Assembly (NCBI RefSeq): GCF_023264895.1
Contig: NZ_JAHFUY010000035.1
Location: forward strand, 1-44,918
DNA: 44,918 bases
Direction: 5' to 3'
Source: Herbiconiux sp.
Lineage (GTDB): Bacteria > Actinomycetota > Actinomycetes > Actinomycetales > Microbacteriaceae
Shown here piece after piece: positions 42,051-44,918 of the stretch (positions within the stretch are counted from its first letter, which is position 1; each line of letters begins with the position of its first letter). Both the position numbers and the translations under genes were made by a program. The notes beneath the pieces are model-generated. The model worked only from the letters and a program-made list of their open reading frames with translations. It was not told the DNA's origin and ran no database searches.

Positions 42051-42653
42051 ATGAGCACTCCCACCCCAGATCCCCGCGCCCTCTTCGAGGAACAGGCCAT
42101 CCCCTTCCTCGATCAGCTCTACGGCGCGGCCCTGCGCATGACGCGCAATCCCAGCGATGCGCAGGATCTCGTGCAGGAGACCTTCGTGAAGGCCTACGCG
42201 GCGTTCGGCCAGTTCGAGCAGGGCACCAACCTCAAAGCCTGGCTCTACCGCATCCTCACGAACACCTACATCAACCTCTACCGCAAGAAGCAGCGCGACC
42301 CCTACCAGGGCTCGACGAGCGACATGGAGGACTGGCAGCTCGGCACCGCCGAGTCGGTCACCGCCTCCCTGTCGAGCCGATCGGCCGAGGCCGAGGCCAT
42401 CGACCACCTCCCCGACAGCGATGTCAAAGAGGCGCTGCAGTCGATTCCCGAGGACTTCCGTCTGGCCGTCTACCTGGCCGACGTCGAGGGCTTCTCCTAC
42501 CAGGAGATCGCCGACATCATGAAGACCCCCGTGGGCACGGTCATGAGCCGCCTGCACCGTGGCCGGCGACTGCTCCGGGGTCTCCTCACCGATTACGCGC
42601 GAGAGCGGGGCCTCGAGGCCACCGCCGCGCCCGCCAGAGGGAGCAAGAAATGA
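42051..42653 (+). CDS. sigR: ECF sigma factor, SigR/SigH type
   Basis: This sigma factor has region 2 in [57 protein letters not shown] and region 4 in [49 protein letters not shown] sequence. It directs the thiol-oxidative stress regulon (thioredoxins, proteases). It starts at the ATG at 42051 as a 200-residue form. An in-frame TTG at 41988, 7 bases after GGAGGA, would add 21 residues. The rsrA gene overlaps its end (ATGA), and redox release of sigma by RsrA is the expected control. Confidence 0.93.
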   Translation: MSTPTPDPRALFEEQAIPFLDQLYGAALRMTRNPSDAQDLVQETFVKAYAAFGQFEQGTNLKAWLYRILTNTYINLYRKKQRDPYQGSTSDMEDWQLGTAESVTASLSSRSAEAEAIDHLPDSDVKEALQSIPEDFRLAVYLADVEGFSYQEIADIMKTPVGTVMSRLHRGRRLLRGLLTDYARERGLEATAAPARGSKK

Positions 42654-42889
42654 ACAACGACTGCGGTTGCGACAAGGCCCGGGCCGAGCTCGAGGAGTAT
42701 CTGCGCAACGAGATCTGCCGCACCGACGCGGCCGACATCCGAGCCCACCTGGAGACCTGCGAGGGCTGCCAGTCGGAGCTCCACGTCGGCATCGTCCTCA
42801 CCCAGACCGTCCAGCGCGCCTGCAAGGAGACGGCCCCGGAGGAACTCCGCGACCAGCTCCTCGCCAGGCTGCGCACTGTCGCTTCCTAG
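42650..42889 (+). CDS. rsrA: Anti-sigma factor RsrA (zinc-associated redox switch)
   Basis: This 79-residue protein is the classic ZAS anti-sigma factor. The His33-x3-Cys37-x2-Cys40 motif (HLETCEGC) binds zinc, and N-terminal Cys5/Cys7 and Cys23 supply further thiols. Oxidation forms a disulfide, releases zinc and frees SigR. It is coupled to sigR by ATGA, which keeps sigma and anti-sigma in balance. A GC-rich hairpin starts at its stop codon. Confidence 0.95.
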   Translation: MNNDCGCDKARAELEEYLRNEICRTDAADIRAHLETCEGCQSELHVGIVLTQTVQRACKETAPEELRDQLLARLRTVAS

Positions 42890-42913
42890 TGCGCCGCCGC
42901 CTCTGCGGCGCAC
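42889..42913 (+). terminator. Hairpin ending the sigR-rsrA transcript
   Basis: GTGCGCCGC and GCGGCGCAC form a 9-bp stem around a CGCCTCT loop, starting at the last base of the rsrA stop. No T run follows. Confidence 0.55.
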
Positions 42914-42978
42914 GGGACATGCGACGGCGCGGTCGCTGACGCGGCCACGCTGTCGCCTTGGGTCATCGACAACGCCCA
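42889..42978 (+). repeat. Left copy of an 85-90-bp inverted repeat
   Basis: This segment, including the hairpin, matches the reverse complement of 43055-43142 at about 80 percent by eye. Long identical blocks (GACATGCGA, CGCGGTCGCT, CGCGGCCACG, TCGCCTTGGGTC) are separated by 2-3 changed bases and one indel. Confidence 0.8.
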
Positions 42979-43054
42979 GATGGTTTCAGAATCGCGCCGA
43001 AGTCAACCAGCCAGGCGGCAATCAACGGTTCCCTACGCTGACCAGGTGACAGGC

Positions 43055-43142
43055 CGTACCCGACGACCCAAGGCGAGGTCGTGGCCGCGATAGCGACCGC
43101 GATCTCGCATGTCGCGGCACGCCGCAGAGGCGGCGGCGTGCC
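43055..43142 (-). repeat. Right copy of the inverted repeat between rsrA and kgd
   Basis: This is the partner of 42889-42978, inverted. The 76 bases between the copies are less GC-rich. The 298-bp gap as a whole shows no complete gene, though both copies can be read as short similar peptides in the same relative frame (TQG[DE]-x-VAA-x-ATA-x-SHV), suggesting a decayed coding or mobile element. Confidence 0.8.
43116..43142 (-). terminator. Hairpin ending the kgd transcript
   Basis: On the minus strand GGCACGCCGC and GCGGCGTGCC form a 10-bp stem around the same CGCCTCT loop seen in the left copy, about 45 bases after the kgd stop. Confidence 0.5.
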
Positions 43143-43187
43143 CGGGTGGAGCCGCGCGAAGCACGGCCCCAACCGCAACCAGCACAG

Positions 43188-44918
43188 CTAGCTCAGCGCC
43201 CGAGTGATCAGCTCCGCCTGCTCCACCGCGTGGCGCTTCGCGCTGCCGGCGGCGGGCGCGGCCGCCGCCGGGCGCGAGGCCACCGTGATGGTGCGGCCGT
43301 CGAGGCGGCTGGCGAGCTCGGTGCAGATGAAGGGCCAGGCGCCCTGGTTCTGCGGCTCGTCCTGCACCCACACCAGCTCGGCGTTCGGGTAGCCGGCGAT
43401 GACGCGGTTGATCTCCTCGAGCGGCAGCGGGTAGAACTGCTCCACGCGCACGAGGGCGATGGCGTCGTTCGGGTTCTTCTGCAGCTCGCTGGCGAGGTCG
43501 TAGTGGATCTTGCCGGAGTGCAGCAGTACCTTCGTGACCGCGTCGCGGTCGGTGATGCGGGCGTCGTCGATCACGGGCTCGAAGCGACCGCTCGTCAAGT
43601 CCTCCACCGAGCTCGTGGCGCCGCGGAGCCGCAGCATCGCCTTCGGGGTGAACACCACGAGCGGCTTCCGCGGCCGGGCGTAGGCCTGGCGGCGCAGCAG
43701 GTGGAAGTACGACGCCGGCGTGGAGGGCCGCGCCACCGTCATGTTGTTCTCGGCGCAGAGCTGCAGGAACCGCTCGATGCGGGCCGACGAGTGGTCGGGC
43801 CCCTGACCCTCGTAGCCGTGCGGCAGCAGGAGCACGAGCGACGAACGCTGACCCCACTTCTGCTCGGCCGACGAGATGAACTCGTCGATGATGGTCTGCG
43901 CGCCGTTGGCGAAGTCGCCGAACTGCGCCTCCCAGAGCACGAGGGCGTCGGGGCGCTCGACCGAGTAGCCGTACTCGAAGCCCATGGCCGCGTACTCCGA
44001 CAGCAGCGAGTCGTAGATCCAGAACCGGGCCTGGTTGTCGGCGAGGTTGGCCAGTGGCAGCCACTCCTGGCCGTTCTCGCGGTCGTGCAGCACGGCGTGA
44101 CGCTGCACGAACGTGCCTCGGCGCGCATCCTGGCCCGCGAGACGCACCGGGGTGCCCTCGACCAGGAGCGACCCCAGCGCGAGCAGCTCGCCGAACGCCC
44201 AGTCGATGTTGCCGTTGCGGCTCATCTCGACGCGCTTGGTGAGCAGCTGCTGCAGCTTCGGGTGCACCGTGAAGCCGGCGGGCTTGTTGTCGAACGCGTC
44301 GCCCACGAGGCGGATGGCCGACTCGGAGACCGCGGTCTCGAACGGCGCCGTGGTGCTGTCGTCGCGCTGCGCCTCGGGGCGCTCGAGGTCGGAGACCGCC
44401 TGCGTGTCGGCCGTGATGACCGGGATCGAGGAGGTCTGAGCCGCGTGCGTCTCGGCGAAGGCGCGCTCGAGGCGGTCCTGGAAGTCGCGGTGCGCGGCTT
44501 CGTACTCCTCCTCGGTGATGTCGCCGCGGCCGACGAGCGACTCCACATAGAGCTTCCGCACAGACCGCTTGGCCTCGATCAGGTTGTACATCAGCGGCTG
44601 GGTCATCGAGGGGTCGTCGCCCTCGTTGTGCCCGCGCCGGCGGTAGCAGATGAGGTCGATGAACACGTCGCGGTGGAACTGCTGACGGAACTCGAACGCC
44701 AGCTGCGCCACCCGCACGACCGACTCGGGGTCGTCGCCGTTCACGTGGAAGATGGGCGCCTGGATGGTCTTCGCAACGTCGGTCGAGTAGACCGAGGAGC
44801 GCGACTCCGACGGGGGAGTCGTGAAGCCCACCTGGTTGTTGATGTTGATGTGGATCGTGCCGCCCGTGCGGTAGCCGCGCAGCTGCGACATCTGCAGGGT
44901 CTCCACCACGATGCCCTG
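43188..44918 (-). CDS. kgd: Multifunctional 2-oxoglutarate metabolism enzyme Kgd, 3' part
   Basis: The visible 576 residues are the C-terminal half of the actinobacterial E1-E2 fusion that decarboxylates 2-oxoglutarate in the TCA cycle. The start lies beyond the window. The thiamine-diphosphate region shows HININNQVGFTTPP and APIFHVNGDDPESV, and the transketolase-like part shows LWEAQFGDFANGAQTIIDEFISSAEQKWGQRSSLVLLLPHGYEGQGPDHSSARIERFLQL. The end reads QAELITRALS. In mycobacteria this protein is controlled by GarA. It runs towards rsrA and the inverted repeat. Confidence 0.95.
   Translation of the reverse strand, partial: QGIVVETLQMSQLRGYRTGGTIHININNQVGFTTPPSESRSSVYSTDVAKTIQAPIFHVNGDDPESVVRVAQLAFEFRQQFHRDVFIDLICYRRRGHNEGDDPSMTQPLMYNLIEAKRSVRKLYVESLVGRGDITEEEYEAAHRDFQDRLERAFAETHAAQTSSIPVITADTQAVSDLERPEAQRDDSTTAPFETAVSESAIRLVGDAFDNKPAGFTVHPKLQQLLTKRVEMSRNGNIDWAFGELLALGSLLVEGTPVRLAGQDARRGTFVQRHAVLHDRENGQEWLPLANLADNQARFWIYDSLLSEYAAMGFEYGYSVERPDALVLWEAQFGDFANGAQTIIDEFISSAEQKWGQRSSLVLLLPHGYEGQGPDHSSARIERFLQLCAENNMTVARPSTPASYFHLLRRQAYARPRKPLVVFTPKAMLRLRGATSSVEDLTSGRFEPVIDDARITDRDAVTKVLLHSGKIHYDLASELQKNPNDAIALVRVEQFYPLPLEEINRVIAGYPNAELVWVQDEPQNQGAWPFICTELASRLDGRTITVASRPAAAAPAAGSAKRHAVEQAELITRALS

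Noticed and set aside
42963..43178. A 71-residue minus-strand open frame in the rsrA-kgd gap
   Set aside because: It spans the inverted repeat and has no -10 box or ribosome site. It is better explained as part of the repeat element.

Overview
The window is very GC-rich, densely packed bacterial DNA with many GTG starts, ATGA/TGATG gene couplings and actinobacterial signature genes: a DUF3039 protein, a SigR/RsrA-type thiol-stress pair, a Kgd-type 2-oxoglutarate dehydrogenase and an actinobacterial tmRNA tag ending in FALAA. The gene set and style fit Microbacteriaceae (Leifsonia/Herbiconiux-like). The genus is a guess from gene content, not a database result.

Layout. 1-6 kb: a 3-hydroxybutyrate dehydrogenase/MFS pair divergent from a LysR regulator, then small enzymes and membrane proteins. 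6-12 kb: an SGNH hydrolase, an M18 aminopeptidase and a 1272-residue TM0106-type nuclease-helicase. 12-16 kb: the least conventional segment, with a START-like (SRPBCC) protein translationally coupled to an ATP-grasp/acyltransferase fusion, followed by a small XRE regulator. 16-18.5 kb: a cell-surface glycan operon (LicC-like nucleotidyltransferase, ABC-2 permease, ABC ATPase). 18.7-21.5 kb: a second ABC exporter whose ATPase has a long charged N-terminal tail. 21.5-29.8 kb: DUF3039, pncB divergent from murI-rph-rdgB, a CDF metal exporter, dedA, tRNA-Leu(UAG), an MFS carrier and prfB. 29.9-34.7 kb: ftsE-ftsX-smpB, two enzyme-like genes and ssrA (tmRNA), so both partners of trans-translation lie about 2 kb apart. 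34.8-40.6 kb: MarR, a histidine phosphatase, three secreted lipoproteins (one a PDZ serine protease), hisN and rsgA. 40.6-44.9 kb: aroA divergent from sigR-rsrA, then the 3' part of kgd running off the window.

Across the window, most transcription-unit leaders have a TANNNT -10 hexamer ending 6-9 bases before the start codon and no Shine-Dalgarno sequence, which points to widespread leaderless transcription. In three places the TAG stop of an upstream gene is itself the first half of the next gene's -10 box. sigR appears to have both such a leaderless promoter and an upstream GGAAT-N18-GTT autoregulatory promoter that would give a longer protein. The tmRNA is flanked by perfectly complementary 14-base arms, and an 85-base imperfect inverted repeat sits between rsrA and kgd. 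No CRISPR array, prophage, insertion sequence or rRNA operon was seen.
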